From: Planctomycetota bacterium
GTDB taxonomy: Bacteria > Planctomycetota > Phycisphaerae > WQYP01
Assembly (NCBI GenBank): GCA_021851715.1
Contig: JAJZCR010000039.1
Location: 1-33,261 of the forward strand
Direction: 5' to 3'
DNA: 33,261 bases
Of this stretch, positions 7,458-16,415 are shown piece by piece. The notes below the pieces were generated by a model. That model searched no databases, had not been told where the DNA came from, and saw only the letters and a program-made list of their open reading frames with translations. Both the position numbers and the translations under genes were made by a program. How positions within the stretch are numbered: the first letter of the stretch is position 1; each line of letters starts with the position of its first letter.

Positions 7458-8699
7458 GTGGATTTGAACAGCAATGCGGAAAGTTACGACGTTGCGGTGA
7501 TCGGCGGCGGCCCAGCGGGAGCTTCCGCGGCGGCCTTTATCGTCCGGGCGGGCCTGCGCGTATGCGTGCTGGAACAAAAATGCTTCCCGCGGCAAAAGGT
7601 GTGCGGAGAATTTGTGGCCCCGGCCGGGTGGAGTGTATTTGCCGACCTGGATATTGCCGCGCGGCTGCATCGCGTGGCCGGCCCGGAACTGCAATACGTA
7701 GACGTTTATCCGGAATGGGGGCCGGAACTGCGCGGCACCTTGCCCGCCGATGCCGCCGGATGTTGCGCCCGGGCGGTCAGCCGCGATGTGCTGGATTTTA
7801 TTTTGCTCCAGCGGGCCGCAGAACTGGGTGCGGCCATATTCCAGCCGGCCCATGTGAGCCAGGTGCGGGGCGGTGCCCGGACGGGCTTTGAGGTTTTCAT
7901 CGCCGGTTGGCCGTTGCCGCTGCGGGCCCGGGCGGTGGTGCTGGCCCACGGTTCACCGCGACTGGGAGCGATGAATTCCCCATCGCCGGGCCACTACCGT
8001 ACTGCGGGCCGGCCGGCCGCACCGCCTTCCGGCATCCGCGACTGCCTGGGTTTTAAAATCCACCTTGAAAATGTCCACCTGCCGGACAACACCACCGCTA
8101 TCGGCGGGGTGGAAGGCCTGTATGCAGGACTGCTGCGCACCGGCAATAGTGCCCTGGCCCCGAATGCCGTACACGCTACGTACCGGCCACGGGCCTGTTA
8201 CAACCTGGCATTTGTGGTGGAGCGCAAATTGTTGCGGCGGTATGGGTCCGCGGCGGAATTGTACGCTCATTTGCGGCGGCGCAATGGCGGCTTTGGACGG
8301 TGTCTAAGCGATGCCCGTCTCACCGGCGACTTTTTGAGCTGCGGTCCCATGGAGCCGGGCGTGCGCGAGGTCTATGCCGACGGGCGCTTTTTTGTCGGCA
8401 ACGCGGCGGGTGAGGTTCACGCTCTGATCGGCGAGGGAATGACGCTGGCCCTGTGCGCGGGGCAACTGCTGGGCCGGGTGATCAGCGATCATCGTGCAGC
8501 GCTGGCCGGCGGTGAAGATCTGGCTGTGGTCGGTGAAGCCTATCGCGACCGCTGGCTGGACCGGTTTGGCTCCCGTCTGCACGCCGGCAACGCGTTTTCG
8601 CAGGTGCTGATGCGGCCGTTGTTATCGGCCGTGGCTGCGACCTATCTGCACGCTTTTCCCGATGTATTAAACCAGTGCATCCGCTGGTCCGGTAAGTAG
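7458..8699 (+). CDS. FAD-dependent oxidoreductase, geranylgeranyl-reductase/monooxygenase type
   Basis: This 413-aa protein starts at GTG 7458, seven bases after the preceding stop. The N-terminus has the dinucleotide-binding fold (YDVAVIGGGPAGASAAAF) with GxGxxG at about residues 16-21, then an acidic residue ending the second strand (VCVLEQ) and the CGE segment common in this family (QKVCGEFVAPAG). A second flavin-binding motif lies near residue 310 (FFVGNAAGEVHALIGEGMTL), typical of geranylgeranyl reductases, tryptophan-halogenase-like enzymes and aromatic monooxygenases. It probably oxidises or reduces a lipid or aromatic substrate in the cytoplasm. The exact reaction cannot be told. The Shine-Dalgarno match is weak, which fits translational coupling to the upstream gene. 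Confidence 0.82.
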   Translation: MDLNSNAESYDVAVIGGGPAGASAAAFIVRAGLRVCVLEQKCFPRQKVCGEFVAPAGWSVFADLDIAARLHRVAGPELQYVDVYPEWGPELRGTLPADAAGCCARAVSRDVLDFILLQRAAELGAAIFQPAHVSQVRGGARTGFEVFIAGWPLPLRARAVVLAHGSPRLGAMNSPSPGHYRTAGRPAAPPSGIRDCLGFKIHLENVHLPDNTTAIGGVEGLYAGLLRTGNSALAPNAVHATYRPRACYNLAFVVERKLLRRYGSAAELYAHLRRRNGGFGRCLSDARLTGDFLSCGPMEPGVREVYADGRFFVGNAAGEVHALIGEGMTLALCAGQLLGRVISDHRAALAGGEDLAVVGEAYRDRWLDRFGSRLHAGNAFSQVLMRPLLSAVAATYLHAFPDVLNQCIRWSGK

Positions 8700-8882
8700 G
8701 CCGGCATCAGCAACGACCGGCCGCAACGCACCCGGACAAGGCCGCCCCAGGTCCGATATCCAATGCGGACCGACATTTTATAGATGGTAATTGACATTAA
8801 GTCGATGATATCGGCTGTAGTTGCCCCGGAACTGGGTTCCCGGGTGCCGCAATATGTGGGGCTTTTTAATGGAGTGCTTTCC

Positions 8883-9830
8883 ATGCGGAACTATCGCCAA
8901 AAACTTCGTGGGTTTACCCTCATCGAGTTGCTCGTGGTTATATCGATCATCGCGCTGTTGATCGCCATTTTGCTGCCGGCTTTGGCCAAAGCTCGAGAAC
9001 TGGCCAATCGGGCGGTATGCTCAGTCAATGTACGCAGTCTCATCCAGTCCATGATTATTTACGCCCAGGAGAACAGTCAGATGTTTCCGGCGGCCCAGGC
9101 CCCTGTCTCCACTACGTATGAGAACGGAGCCAACATGACCCTCACCGACACTTCCATCACGGCGGATGCCGCCGGCCAACAGGCCTTTGCGTCCGGCCCC
9201 ATGACCAGTTCGCCACTGGCTTCCATGTGGCTGCTGGCCTTGAACGGCCAGATGACGGCGAAAAGTTTTATCTGTCCGTCCGATCCGTATGCCACGCTGC
9301 CGTCAGAGCTTTACAACGCCAGCAGTCAATACTTCGATAACTTCGGCATTGTCAACAACACCACCTCCAGCATTGGAGTGGGCGAAAGCTATTCCATCGA
9401 CTTCCCGTGGAACGGCACCAGCGGAGCCATCGGGGCCTGGTGGACCAATACCACCACCGCGGATCTACCGCTGGCTGCCGATATGGCACCCGCCAACGAC
9501 ACCGCCGGGGGCGGCCCTATGGCCCGCGATCCGCTGCTTGGACTGAATAATTCCGCCGGCAATTACATCTTTAATTCCGGCAATCACGCCGGCGACGGCC
9601 AGAACGTGGGCTTTGGCGACGACCATGTGGCATGGAAGAATAATCCATACGTAGGCGAAGGGTCGGATTCCATCTACAGTTATGACAACAGCTCCATCGC
9701 CACCGATGGTGCTGCATCCTGTGGAGCCACGGGAAGTGCGGCCGTCTTCGCGGCGTGGAGCGCCGGTGCTCCGAATTCCTACGATGTTTGGATGACTCCG
9801 GTACGCGATGTGGAAAACGGCAACTGGTAA
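8883..9830 (+). CDS. Prepilin-like protein with N-terminal methylation motif
   Basis: The start is set at ATG 8883 (315 aa), with GGAG 8 nt upstream; a longer in-frame start at 8784 would put 33 residues before the leader. The sequence shows a class III-type leader ending in Gly, then [20 protein letters not shown] with Glu at position +5, the signal for prepilin peptidase cleavage and N-methylation. The helix continues [16 protein letters not shown], the planctomycete version. The C-terminal half has the [19 protein letters not shown] segment, a variant of the H-X9-DG motif of this large family. These proteins form pseudopilins or surface structures. No secretion genes are nearby, so this is one of the many scattered paralogues seen in planctomycetes. 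A second example lies at 31776-33116. Confidence 0.85.
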   Translation: MRNYRQKLRGFTLIELLVVISIIALLIAILLPALAKARELANRAVCSVNVRSLIQSMIIYAQENSQMFPAAQAPVSTTYENGANMTLTDTSITADAAGQQAFASGPMTSSPLASMWLLALNGQMTAKSFICPSDPYATLPSELYNASSQYFDNFGIVNNTTSSIGVGESYSIDFPWNGTSGAIGAWWTNTTTADLPLAADMAPANDTAGGGPMARDPLLGLNNSAGNYIFNSGNHAGDGQNVGFGDDHVAWKNNPYVGEGSDSIYSYDNSSIATDGAASCGATGSAAVFAAWSAGAPNSYDVWMTPVRDVENGNW

Positions 9831-9867
9831 CGCTCCCGGCCGGCAACCGGTCCACAGAAATTCCGCC

Positions 9868-9905
9868 AGCAGCCCGGAATCTTTAAGATCCGGGCTGCTT
9901 TATTT
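9868..9905 (+). terminator. Rho-independent terminator after the prepilin gene
   Basis: A perfect 11-bp stem (AGCAGCCCGGA with TCCGGGCTGCT) encloses a 10-nt loop and is followed by TTATTTAT. It lies 38 bp after the stop codon. It probably ends the prepilin transcript. Confidence 0.8.
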
Positions 9906-9914
9906 ATATAACGG

Positions 9915-9935
9915 GGTCAGGCACCTTTCCTGACC
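9915..9935. repeat. Short inverted repeat, GGTCAGG/CCTGACC
   Basis: A perfect 7-bp stem with a 7-nt loop sits between the two convergent transcripts. GGGGTCAGG-type phrases are frequent in REP-like palindromes of many bacteria. On the minus strand it could instead help end the Hsp20 transcript, though no T-run follows closely. Confidence 0.5.
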
Positions 9936-9962
9936 GCCTTTCCACGGCCAGTGGCGTTTACA

Positions 9963-10457
9963 CTACGTAGCCAAGGGAATTTTCCTCGGGCCGTCACCGG
10001 GTTTCTTCGGAATGGTGACGGTAATCACGCCCTGGTCATAACGGGCCTCAATCTTGTCGGCATCGACATAACCGGGCAGTGGCACCGTGCGATAGAAACT
10101 TCCGGTGGTCCGCTCATGGCGGTACCAACCCATCTTTTTCTCCTGGCGCTGTTCACTGCGCGATCCGCGGATGATCAGCAGTTGGCCGGTGACTTCCACG
10201 GAAACCTCTTCACTTTTCAGACCAGGGGCATCAAGTCGCAAAACGATGGCCCCGGCTTCATCGGCCATGTCCATGGCCGGCCAGGCCAATTGCGGGACAG
10301 CCCCCGCCAGGCCATGTTTCCCCAGCGATTGCCACAGCCGATCAAAGGCATGGTTCACCTGCCGCCGGATTTCCGACGGCGCTGCCGCACGTTCCATCCG
10401 GGGCGGAGCCAAATTGGATTCACCTGCTTTTTGAGATTTTTTGGTTAACATCTTCAT
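9963..10457 (-). CDS. Small heat shock protein, Hsp20/alpha-crystallin family (third in operon)
   Basis: ATG 10457 is chosen because AAAGGAG lies 6 nt upstream, giving 164 aa; ATGs at 10463 and 10451 are spaced worse. An N-terminal arm rich in Lys and Ala (MKMLTKKSQKAGES) is followed by an alpha-crystallin domain from about residue 60: PAMDMADEAGAIVLRLDAPG, the conserved YRHERTTGSFYRTVPLPG loop and the closing GVITVTIPKK strand. A PRKIPL tail carries an IxI/V-like oligomer contact. Such proteins hold unfolding clients for refolding by DnaK. It is the last of three tandem Hsp20 genes; the stop lies downstream of the convergent prepilin terminator. Confidence 0.9.
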   Translation of the reverse strand: MKMLTKKSQKAGESNLAPPRMERAAAPSEIRRQVNHAFDRLWQSLGKHGLAGAVPQLAWPAMDMADEAGAIVLRLDAPGLKSEEVSVEVTGQLLIIRGSRSEQRQEKKMGWYRHERTTGSFYRTVPLPGYVDADKIEARYDQGVITVTIPKKPGDGPRKIPLAT

Positions 10458-10521
10458 AACCATCTCCTTTCGTAAAAGCCAATGTTTTCTGGGCAAGGCC
10501 GTCAAACAGCCCGCCATCAGA

Positions 10522-10917
10522 TCAGGCTGATTTCACGGCAATTTTCCGCGTTCTAGCGGCCTGGGCCTTGGGCACCCACAGGGTCAGTTCGCCGTTTTTA
10601 AGCCCCGCGGTAATACCGTCGCTGTGAATGGGAACGTTGATATCAAAGGAACGGCGAAAATGACCGACCCGGTATTCTTCCAATAAGCGACGGTCTTCAT
10701 CGCGCTGCCGTGGAGCCGCTTTCGCTTCCACCGTCAGTACGCCTCCGTTGAACGTGATGTCGATATCGTCATTTTTGACCCCGGGCATGTCCATCAAAAA
10801 TGTAAAACCTTCATCGTTTTCCCAGATATCAACCGCGGGTGTGTAAAAAACATCCGCACTTAACTTTTCCGGGGCAGCCTCTGTCGCCGGCCGCTTTTCC
10901 ATTGCAACCGTATTCAT
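10522..10917 (-). CDS. Small heat shock protein, Hsp20 family (second in operon)
   Basis: This 131-aa protein has an AAAGGAG site 7 nt before its ATG. It is nearly all alpha-crystallin domain: FYTPAVDIWENDEGFTFLMD, MPGVKNDDIDITFNGGVLTV, then EYRVGHFRRSFDINVPI and NGELTLWVPK. The N-terminal arm is short. This form resembles the short Hsp20 proteins of delta-proteobacteria and planctomycetes. It differs strongly from its two neighbours, so the three genes are old paralogues or separately acquired, not recent duplicates. The 88-bp gap to the upstream gene and the 64-bp gap to the downstream one contain no terminator. Confidence 0.9.
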   Translation of the reverse strand: MNTVAMEKRPATEAAPEKLSADVFYTPAVDIWENDEGFTFLMDMPGVKNDDIDITFNGGVLTVEAKAAPRQRDEDRRLLEEYRVGHFRRSFDINVPIHSDGITAGLKNGELTLWVPKAQAARTRKIAVKSA

Positions 10918-11005
10918 AAAAAATCTCCTTTCAATTCGAGCTCTTTAAACTGGCCCGTCGGTACCAGCCGACGGCACCTTATGTCGAAGCGTTAATGACG
11001 CGGAT

Positions 11006-11452
11006 TTACGTCGTAATCAGCTTTATCTTCCGTGGCTTACTCGATTCCGCCTTGGGCAGATTCACCGTCAGTACGCCATCTCTCAAGGACGCCTCAATCT
11101 TATCCGTGGCCAGTTCCCAGGGCATGGTCATCGTGCGTACGAAGGTGCCAAAGGCGCGTTCTCGCCGGTGCCAGGTACGGCCGGAGTTTTCCGACGCTTC
11201 GACCGCGGGCCTGCTTACCTTTAACGTGATTTGATTGCCGGTGGCCAGAATTTCGACATTTTTAATATCTACACCCGGCAGTTCCGCTTCCAGCGTGACC
11301 GAATCCCCATGCTCCCACAGGTTCACCGCCGGATAGGTCTGGCTGGATGTCCGCGCTTCCGCCAGGGGCGCAAAAGCGCTGTCAAAAATATCCCCTAAGT
11401 CCTCCTGAAGCTGGACCAGCGGGAAAAATGGGCGATAGGCAAGATCCAACAT
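11006..11452 (-). CDS. Small heat shock protein, Hsp20 family (first in operon)
   Basis: This 148-aa protein has AAAGGAG about 7 nt before its ATG. The start (MLDLAYRPFFPLVQLQEDLG) is typical of bacterial class A Hsp20. The alpha-crystallin domain runs from about residue 40 to 138: YPAVNLWEHGDSVTLEAELP, the HRRERAFGTFVRTMTMPWEL loop, and DGVLTVNLPK. A PRKIKL tail follows. It is a cytoplasmic ATP-independent holdase. It is the promoter-proximal gene of the three-gene operon and is preceded by a likely sigma-54 promoter about 180 bp upstream. Confidence 0.92.
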   Translation of the reverse strand: MLDLAYRPFFPLVQLQEDLGDIFDSAFAPLAEARTSSQTYPAVNLWEHGDSVTLEAELPGVDIKNVEILATGNQITLKVSRPAVEASENSGRTWHRRERAFGTFVRTMTMPWELATDKIEASLRDGVLTVNLPKAESSKPRKIKLITT

Positions 11453-11848
11453 GATGGGGCTCCTTTCAAAAAAATCTCAGTTCGGACCGGCGGAACGCTC
11501 CGCCTGGCCATCCGCGGCAAGCAAGTGCAACAACGCCGACAGCGTTTCGGGGCGGTTGTCGGCGAGGTGGCCCGAACCACCTGTTTCACCCGCTATGCCG
11601 CGGATTTAACCGAACCATAAAGACTTAAAACAAATGCCGTGCCAAACCGCCGCAAAAAAACTTTTGCAGCGATGTAAGTCACAATTTAATAATAATTTAC
11701 AGTTTCAGTTCGAAGCGCAATCACGGCTCCACGGGAAAAATATCGCGGTGGATTCCAGGCTTTGCGCTGCCAAGCTGGCAGGTCAGAAGATGGCGCGGAC
11801 GCCGTTTGTGCGCGGCTTGGCAGAAAGAGGCCAAGGGCAGGGCCACCG
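11453..11848. other. 396-bp intergenic region upstream of the Hsp20 operon
   Basis: The region lies between the 3' end of the PhoH gene and the Hsp20 operon, both on the minus strand. It carries a putative -24/-12 promoter (11630-11644). A perfect hairpin (GGCGGA ACGC TCCGCC, 11491-11506) falls inside the presumed leader. Small open frames exist here, including one with a plausible composition (LADNRPETLSALLHLLAADG) but no usable start codon. The part from 11645 to 11848 shows nothing I can name. Confidence 0.55.
11630..11644 (-). promoter_or_regulatory. Putative sigma-54 (-24/-12) promoter of the Hsp20 operon
   Basis: On the minus strand the sequence TGGCACGGCATTTGT matches the sigma-54 consensus TGGCACG-N4-TTGC at all fixed positions except the last C. 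The GG and G(C) elements have the correct spacing. Transcription would begin near 11618, giving a leader of about 165 nt. This would imply activation by an enhancer-binding ATPase rather than by a heat-shock sigma factor; no CIRCE element is seen. Confidence 0.5.
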
Positions 11849-13210
11849 TTACAGTTCCTTCACCACCAGGCTGGCCAGCGAGCTGCGCTCCGGCCGTTCC
11901 AGCGTGACATGGCCCACGATATCGGAGGCTTTCAGCTTTTCAATGGTAAAGGACAGCCCGTTGGAATTGGCATCCAGATACGGATTGTCAATTTGTTCGG
12001 CGTCGCCGGTGAGCACAATTTTGGTACCCTCACCCACCCGGCTGGCAATGGTTTTAATTTCGTGCGGCGTAAGGTTTTGCGCCTCATCGACTACCATAAA
12101 TTGGTGGGGAATACTGCGCCCGCGGATATAGGTCAAGGCTTCCAGCACCACTTTGCCGCCGTCGATCAAGGCCTTGAGCTTGCCTTCCACATTGGCGCTT
12201 TCGCCGCTGTGAATGCGGCGATCCGTGAGCAGAAATTCCAGGTTATCGAAAATCGGCTGCATCCAGGCGGCCATCTTTTCATCCTTGCTGCCGGGCAGAA
12301 AACCGATATCCCGCCCCAGCGGCATGATGGGCCGGGCCACCAGCATGCGTTCATAGCGCTGTTCGTTAAAGACTTTGGTCATGCCGGCCGCCAGGGCCAG
12401 CAGTGTTTTACCGGTACCGGCGGTACCCATCAGCGTAACCATTTGCACATCATCATCGAGCAGCAGATCCAAGGCCATGGTTTGCTGAACATTGCGTGGA
12501 ATAATGCCGAAACAGGGTTTTTTACTGCGCGTCAGCGGCAGCAGCGATTCCAGGCTGGGAACATAACGGGCCAGGCCGGTCTGGCCCGCGTCGGCACTGG
12601 AGTGAAACAGCACGTATTCATTCGGACATAACGCCGGCTTGAGCGCCGCGAGCACCGGGTCTTTGATGGACAAACGCTTTTCCGCGTACAAACGGTCAAT
12701 CAAAACGCCATCCACCGTGAGTTCACGGTAGCCGGCATAAAGGGTTTCGTAATCCACCTTTTGCGATTCAAAATCCTGGGTCTCAATGCCCAGGGCATCG
12801 GACTTTATCCGGGCGTTAATATCCTTGCTGATGAAGATGACGGTTTTACCCGCCTGCTTGAGCTTGTACGCCGCGGAAATAATCCGATTGTCCGGCACAC
12901 TTTCGCTAAGGCCCGGCACATGGACCGGGTCCATCGCCACGCGAATCACTCCGCCGTGACCGTTCCATTTTACACCGGCGGCCAGCCGCCCTTTTTCCCG
13001 CAATTGATCCAGGTGACGGATAACCATGCGCGAATTGCGCCCCACATCGTTGGAATCTTTTTTGAATTTATCCAGCTCTTCCAGCACATCAAACGCAATG
13101 ACCACTTCGTTATCCGCAAACGAAAATAAGGCATTGGGATTATGCAGCAAAACGCTCGTATCCAGGACAAAATACTTGAGGTTTGCAGCGGTCGTTTTTT
13201 CAGATGTCAT
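11849..13210 (-). CDS. PIN domain plus PhoH-like ATPase (PhoH2 type)
   Basis: I take ATG 13210 (453 aa), with AGGG 11 nt upstream; ATG 13219 three codons earlier is possible, and the frame open to 13516 is not coding. Residues about 12-150 form a PIN ribonuclease domain ([13 protein letters not shown] with the first acidic residue, EELD near 44-47, SVPDNRI near 105-110 and ISKD near 127-130). Residues about 235-453 form a PhoH ATPase: Walker A GTAGTGKT at 262-269 and Walker B VVDEAQN at 373-379. This PIN-PhoH fusion is known as PhoH2 and acts on RNA, as a sequence-dependent RNA helicase and nuclease in mycobacteria. It is divergent from aconitase across about 336 bp. Confidence 0.92.
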   Translation of the reverse strand: MTSEKTTAANLKYFVLDTSVLLHNPNALFSFADNEVVIAFDVLEELDKFKKDSNDVGRNSRMVIRHLDQLREKGRLAAGVKWNGHGGVIRVAMDPVHVPGLSESVPDNRIISAAYKLKQAGKTVIFISKDINARIKSDALGIETQDFESQKVDYETLYAGYRELTVDGVLIDRLYAEKRLSIKDPVLAALKPALCPNEYVLFHSSADAGQTGLARYVPSLESLLPLTRSKKPCFGIIPRNVQQTMALDLLLDDDVQMVTLMGTAGTGKTLLALAAGMTKVFNEQRYERMLVARPIMPLGRDIGFLPGSKDEKMAAWMQPIFDNLEFLLTDRRIHSGESANVEGKLKALIDGGKVVLEALTYIRGRSIPHQFMVVDEAQNLTPHEIKTIASRVGEGTKIVLTGDAEQIDNPYLDANSNGLSFTIEKLKASDIVGHVTLERPERSSLASLVVKEL

Positions 13211-13546
13211 GCCGGTCATCACCCTTTTGTTAAACCCACAGCGAACACCCCCGCGGTCATCAAGCCTATGCCAGCGCTGCAATCCTGGCAAGCGGGACGC
13301 AAAATGCCCCCTGGCGCAACGGTCACAAACGCCTCCGGCAGCCCGCCGGCCATTCCCCATTTTCTTTATCGGCCATTGGACGATGGTTATAGCAGTCCCA
13401 ACGCCACGGAAACAGTTCCCGCCTCGCGGCATGTGGCAAGTGGGCGCACCGACGCTAAAATACCGGACGGCGCGCAAGCGGTGGCGGGGGCGCCAGACCC
13501 TGGCCCCATCCACCACCAGCCTGGCGGATTTTTGAAGGAACCGTTA
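13211..13546. other. 336-bp divergent intergenic region between PhoH-like ATPase and aconitase genes
   Basis: Both genes must be transcribed from within this region, as they diverge. The open frames of PhoH and aconitase both extend through it, but their upstream extensions lack family similarity. A TATAAC box on the minus strand near 13395 could serve the PhoH gene, without a clear -35 partner. I find no hairpin terminator, RNA gene or recognisable operator. Confidence 0.45.
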
Positions 13547-16318
13547 ATGACTACAGCCAAGCAAGAGGATTTTTTTCACTCTCGATCCACCCTGAACACT
13601 AAAATGGGCCCTAAAACCATTTATCGCCTTGACGCTCTCAAGCATCTGGCCCCGGTGGACCAACTGCCTTACAGCATCAAAGTCTTGCTGGAATCCTGCC
13701 TGCGCAACTGCGACGGCACCATCGTCGAGTCCAAGGATGTGGAAGCACTGGCTCGTTACGATGCCCGCAAACCCGCACGAATTGAAGTGCCCTTCATGCC
13801 CGGCCGCGTGGTCCTGCAGGATTTTACCGGGGTACCCGCCGTGGTGGATCTGGCCGCCATGCGGGCCGCCATGCTGCGCCTGGGCGGCAATCCCAAAAAA
13901 GTAAATCCGCTGGTGCCCTGCGACCTGGTCATCGACCACAGCGTGCAGGTGGATGCCTTCGCCAGCGGCATGGCCCTGGAAATCAACAGCAAACACGAAT
14001 TTGAACGCAACCTGGAGCGCTATCAGTTCTTAAAGTGGGGCCAGCAGGCGTTTCATAATTTTCGCGTGGTGCCGCCGGCCACCGGTATTGTCCACCAGGT
14101 GAATCTGGAATATCTGGCCAAGGTGGTATGGGAAAAGAATTCCGTGCTCTACCCCGATTCGCTGGTCGGCACCGATTCGCATACCACCATGATCAACGGT
14201 TTGGGCGTTGTCGGCTGGGGCGTAGGCGGAATTGAGGCCGAAGCCGTGATGCTGGGTCAGCCCATTTACATGCTGCTGCCGGAAGTGGTGGGCTTCCAGC
14301 TTACCGGCGAATTGCGCGAAGGCTGCACCGCCACCGACCTGGTGCTGACCATCACGCAGATGCTGCGCGAACACGGCGTGGTGGATAAATTTGTGGAATT
14401 TTTCGGCCCGGGCCTGGCCGCCATGAGCGTGGCCAATCGGGCCACCATTGCCAACATGGCCCCGGAATACGGAGCCACCATCGGTTATTTCCCGGTGGAC
14501 GACCAAACGCTGCAATATCTGCGACTTTCCGGCCGTCCGGATGACCTGATTGACACGGTGGAACAATACGCCAAAGCCCAGGGACTTTGGCGTCAGGATT
14601 CGCGGAAAATCACCTACAGCAGCACTCTGTCCCTGGATTTAGCCTCGGTGGAACCGTCCCTGGCCGGCCCGCGCCGCCCGCAGGATCGCGTAGCGCTTAG
14701 CGCCATGCAATCGCAATGGCGGCAGGATCTTTCGCTGGTCTATGGCAAAGCCTCCACCGGCCGCGGATCCAATATGCAAAGTTGGGAAGGTGAAGGCGGC
14801 AACGGCAGTGACAAGGCGGCGGCCGCCGCCGCTGTGGCTGTCAAAACCGATGTCGGCTTTGACGGCGTGCCGGTGCAATACGAAGGGCAGAACTTCGCTC
14901 TCAAGCACGGCGCGGTGGTGATTGCGGCCATCACCAGTTGCACCAATACCAGCAACCCCAGCGTCATGATTGCCGCCGGCCTGGTCGCACAAAAAGCCCG
15001 CAAGTTCGGCCTGACCCGCAAACCCTGGGTAAAAACCTCGCTGGCCCCCGGATCCAAGGTGGTCATGGATTACCTGACCAGGGCCAACCTCGTGGGTGCC
15101 CTGGAAGAATGTGGATTTTTCCTGGTCGGTTTTGGCTGCACCACGTGCATCGGCAATTCCGGCCCGCTGCCTGACCCCATCAGCCGCGCCATTGCCGAAG
15201 GCGACCTGGTGGCGGCGGCGGTGCTTTCCGGCAACCGCAATTTTGAGGGGCGCATCAGTCCCGATGTCAAGGCCAATTACCTGGCTTCGCCGCCGCTGGT
15301 GGTGGCCTACGCCCTGGCCGGCACGGTGGATATCGACTTTCAACGCACGCCCCTGGGGCATGATGCCGACGGCAAACCGGTGATGCTCGCGGATATCTGG
15401 CCCAGCCAGCGCGAGGTGGATGAGGCGGTCACCAAAAACGTCCTTAGCGAGCACTTCCTCCGGCAATACGCCAACGTGTTTGAAGGCTCGCCGGAATGGA
15501 AGGCCATCAAGACCAGTCCCGGTGAGGTTTTTGATTGGGATGAAAACAGTACGTATATTCAAGAGCCGCCCTTTTTCGTCGGCATGGATCCCCAAGTCGC
15601 CGCCATCACCGCGGTCAAAAATGCCCGCTGTCTGGCCTATCTCGGAGATTCCATCACCACCGACCATATCAGCCCGGCCGGTGCAATCAAAAAGGACGGC
15701 CCGGCCGGTCGCTTTTTGCTGGAACATGGTGTTACCCCGGCCATGTTCAACAGCTACGGTTCCCGCCGCGGCAACGACCGCGTGATGACCCGCGGCACCT
15801 TTGCCAATATCCGCGTCAAAAATAAGCTTACCCCCGGCACAGAAGGCGGCGTGACTCTGGACTTTATCGATCAACAGGTGAAATCCATTTACGATGCCGC
15901 CGTCAACTACCATCGCCAGGGTGTGCCGCTGGTCATTCTGGCGGGCAAGGATTATGGCATGGGATCCAGCCGCGACTGGGCCGCCAAAGGTACATTTTTA
16001 TTGGGCGTGCGGGCCGTGATCGCCGAAAGTTTTGAGCGCATTCACCGCAGCAACCTGGTGGGCATGGGCGTACTGCCCATGACCTTTAAGAAAGGGCAGA
16101 CCGCCGCCGGCCTGGGCTTAACCGGCCGGGAAACCTACGATATTGACATACCAACCCATGTAAAACCGCGTCAGGATATCCGTGTGGTAGCCCATCAGGC
16201 CGATGGCCGCACGGTGGAATGTTCCGCCATCTGCCGCATCGATACGCCCGTAGAGGTGGAATACTACCGCAACGGCGGAATCTTACACACCGTGCTGCGG
16301 CGCATGGCAGCGGAATAA
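13547..16318 (+). CDS. acnA: Aconitate hydratase A
   Basis: The protein of 923 aa starts at ATG 13547, with GAAGGAA about 7 nt upstream; the frame is open from 13142 but the earlier part is intergenic. It interconverts citrate and isocitrate via cis-aconitate in the TCA cycle, using a [4Fe-4S] cluster. The cluster ligands are Cys465 (in [15 protein letters not shown]), Cys531 and Cys534 (in [13 protein letters not shown]). Other signatures: [20 protein letters not shown] near residue 205, [10 protein letters not shown], the [14 protein letters not shown] segment of the swivel domain near 700, and the [20 protein letters not shown] loop near 805. It is about 30 residues longer than the usual AcnA because of a Gly/Ala-rich insert near residues 405-430, probably a surface loop. 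It appears to be a single-gene unit. Confidence 0.97.
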   Translation: MTTAKQEDFFHSRSTLNTKMGPKTIYRLDALKHLAPVDQLPYSIKVLLESCLRNCDGTIVESKDVEALARYDARKPARIEVPFMPGRVVLQDFTGVPAVVDLAAMRAAMLRLGGNPKKVNPLVPCDLVIDHSVQVDAFASGMALEINSKHEFERNLERYQFLKWGQQAFHNFRVVPPATGIVHQVNLEYLAKVVWEKNSVLYPDSLVGTDSHTTMINGLGVVGWGVGGIEAEAVMLGQPIYMLLPEVVGFQLTGELREGCTATDLVLTITQMLREHGVVDKFVEFFGPGLAAMSVANRATIANMAPEYGATIGYFPVDDQTLQYLRLSGRPDDLIDTVEQYAKAQGLWRQDSRKITYSSTLSLDLASVEPSLAGPRRPQDRVALSAMQSQWRQDLSLVYGKASTGRGSNMQSWEGEGGNGSDKAAAAAAVAVKTDVGFDGVPVQYEGQNFALKHGAVVIAAITSCTNTSNPSVMIAAGLVAQKARKFGLTRKPWVKTSLAPGSKVVMDYLTRANLVGALEECGFFLVGFGCTTCIGNSGPLPDPISRAIAEGDLVAAAVLSGNRNFEGRISPDVKANYLASPPLVVAYALAGTVDIDFQRTPLGHDADGKPVMLADIWPSQREVDEAVTKNVLSEHFLRQYANVFEGSPEWKAIKTSPGEVFDWDENSTYIQEPPFFVGMDPQVAAITAVKNARCLAYLGDSITTDHISPAGAIKKDGPAGRFLLEHGVTPAMFNSYGSRRGNDRVMTRGTFANIRVKNKLTPGTEGGVTLDFIDQQVKSIYDAAVNYHRQGVPLVILAGKDYGMGSSRDWAAKGTFLLGVRAVIAESFERIHRSNLVGMGVLPMTFKKGQTAAGLGLTGRETYDIDIPTHVKPRQDIRVVAHQADGRTVECSAICRIDTPVEVEYYRNGGILHTVLRRMAAE

Positions 16319-16415
16319 AACCCGCTGCCGCGTCCGAGCCTGTGGCGGCCAGACACGCATTAGGGTAGATTGACAGCGCGCTGGCGCTACCGGGTCGGCC
16401 ATTTGAGGAAATGGT

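Noticed and set aside
8791..8819. TTGACA box upstream of the prepilin gene as a promoter
   Set aside because: No acceptable -10 hexamer is found at 16-18 bp downstream.
11395..11589. 64-codon frame overlapping the first Hsp20 start
   Set aside because: Arg/Cys/Pro-rich, overlaps a certain gene in another frame, and lacks a ribosome binding site.
13211..13516. N-terminal extension of the PIN-PhoH frame by about 100 residues
   Set aside because: The extension is Arg/Gly-rich and unlike any PIN domain start; the PIN domain begins about 12 residues after ATG 13210.
13142..13546. Upstream extension of the aconitase reading frame
   Set aside because: The added 135 residues lie in the divergent intergenic region and partly in the PhoH gene; a good ribosome binding site marks ATG 13547.
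14639..15913. 424-codon open frame antisense to aconitase
   Set aside because: It is rich in Gly, His and Asp as expected of an antisense frame opposite GC-rich codons, has no family motif, and lies wholly within a certain gene.
16370..16398. TTGACA box upstream of Res as a promoter
   Set aside because: The -35 match is perfect but the position 17 bp downstream reads GGTCGG, with no acceptable -10 at 16-18 bp spacing.
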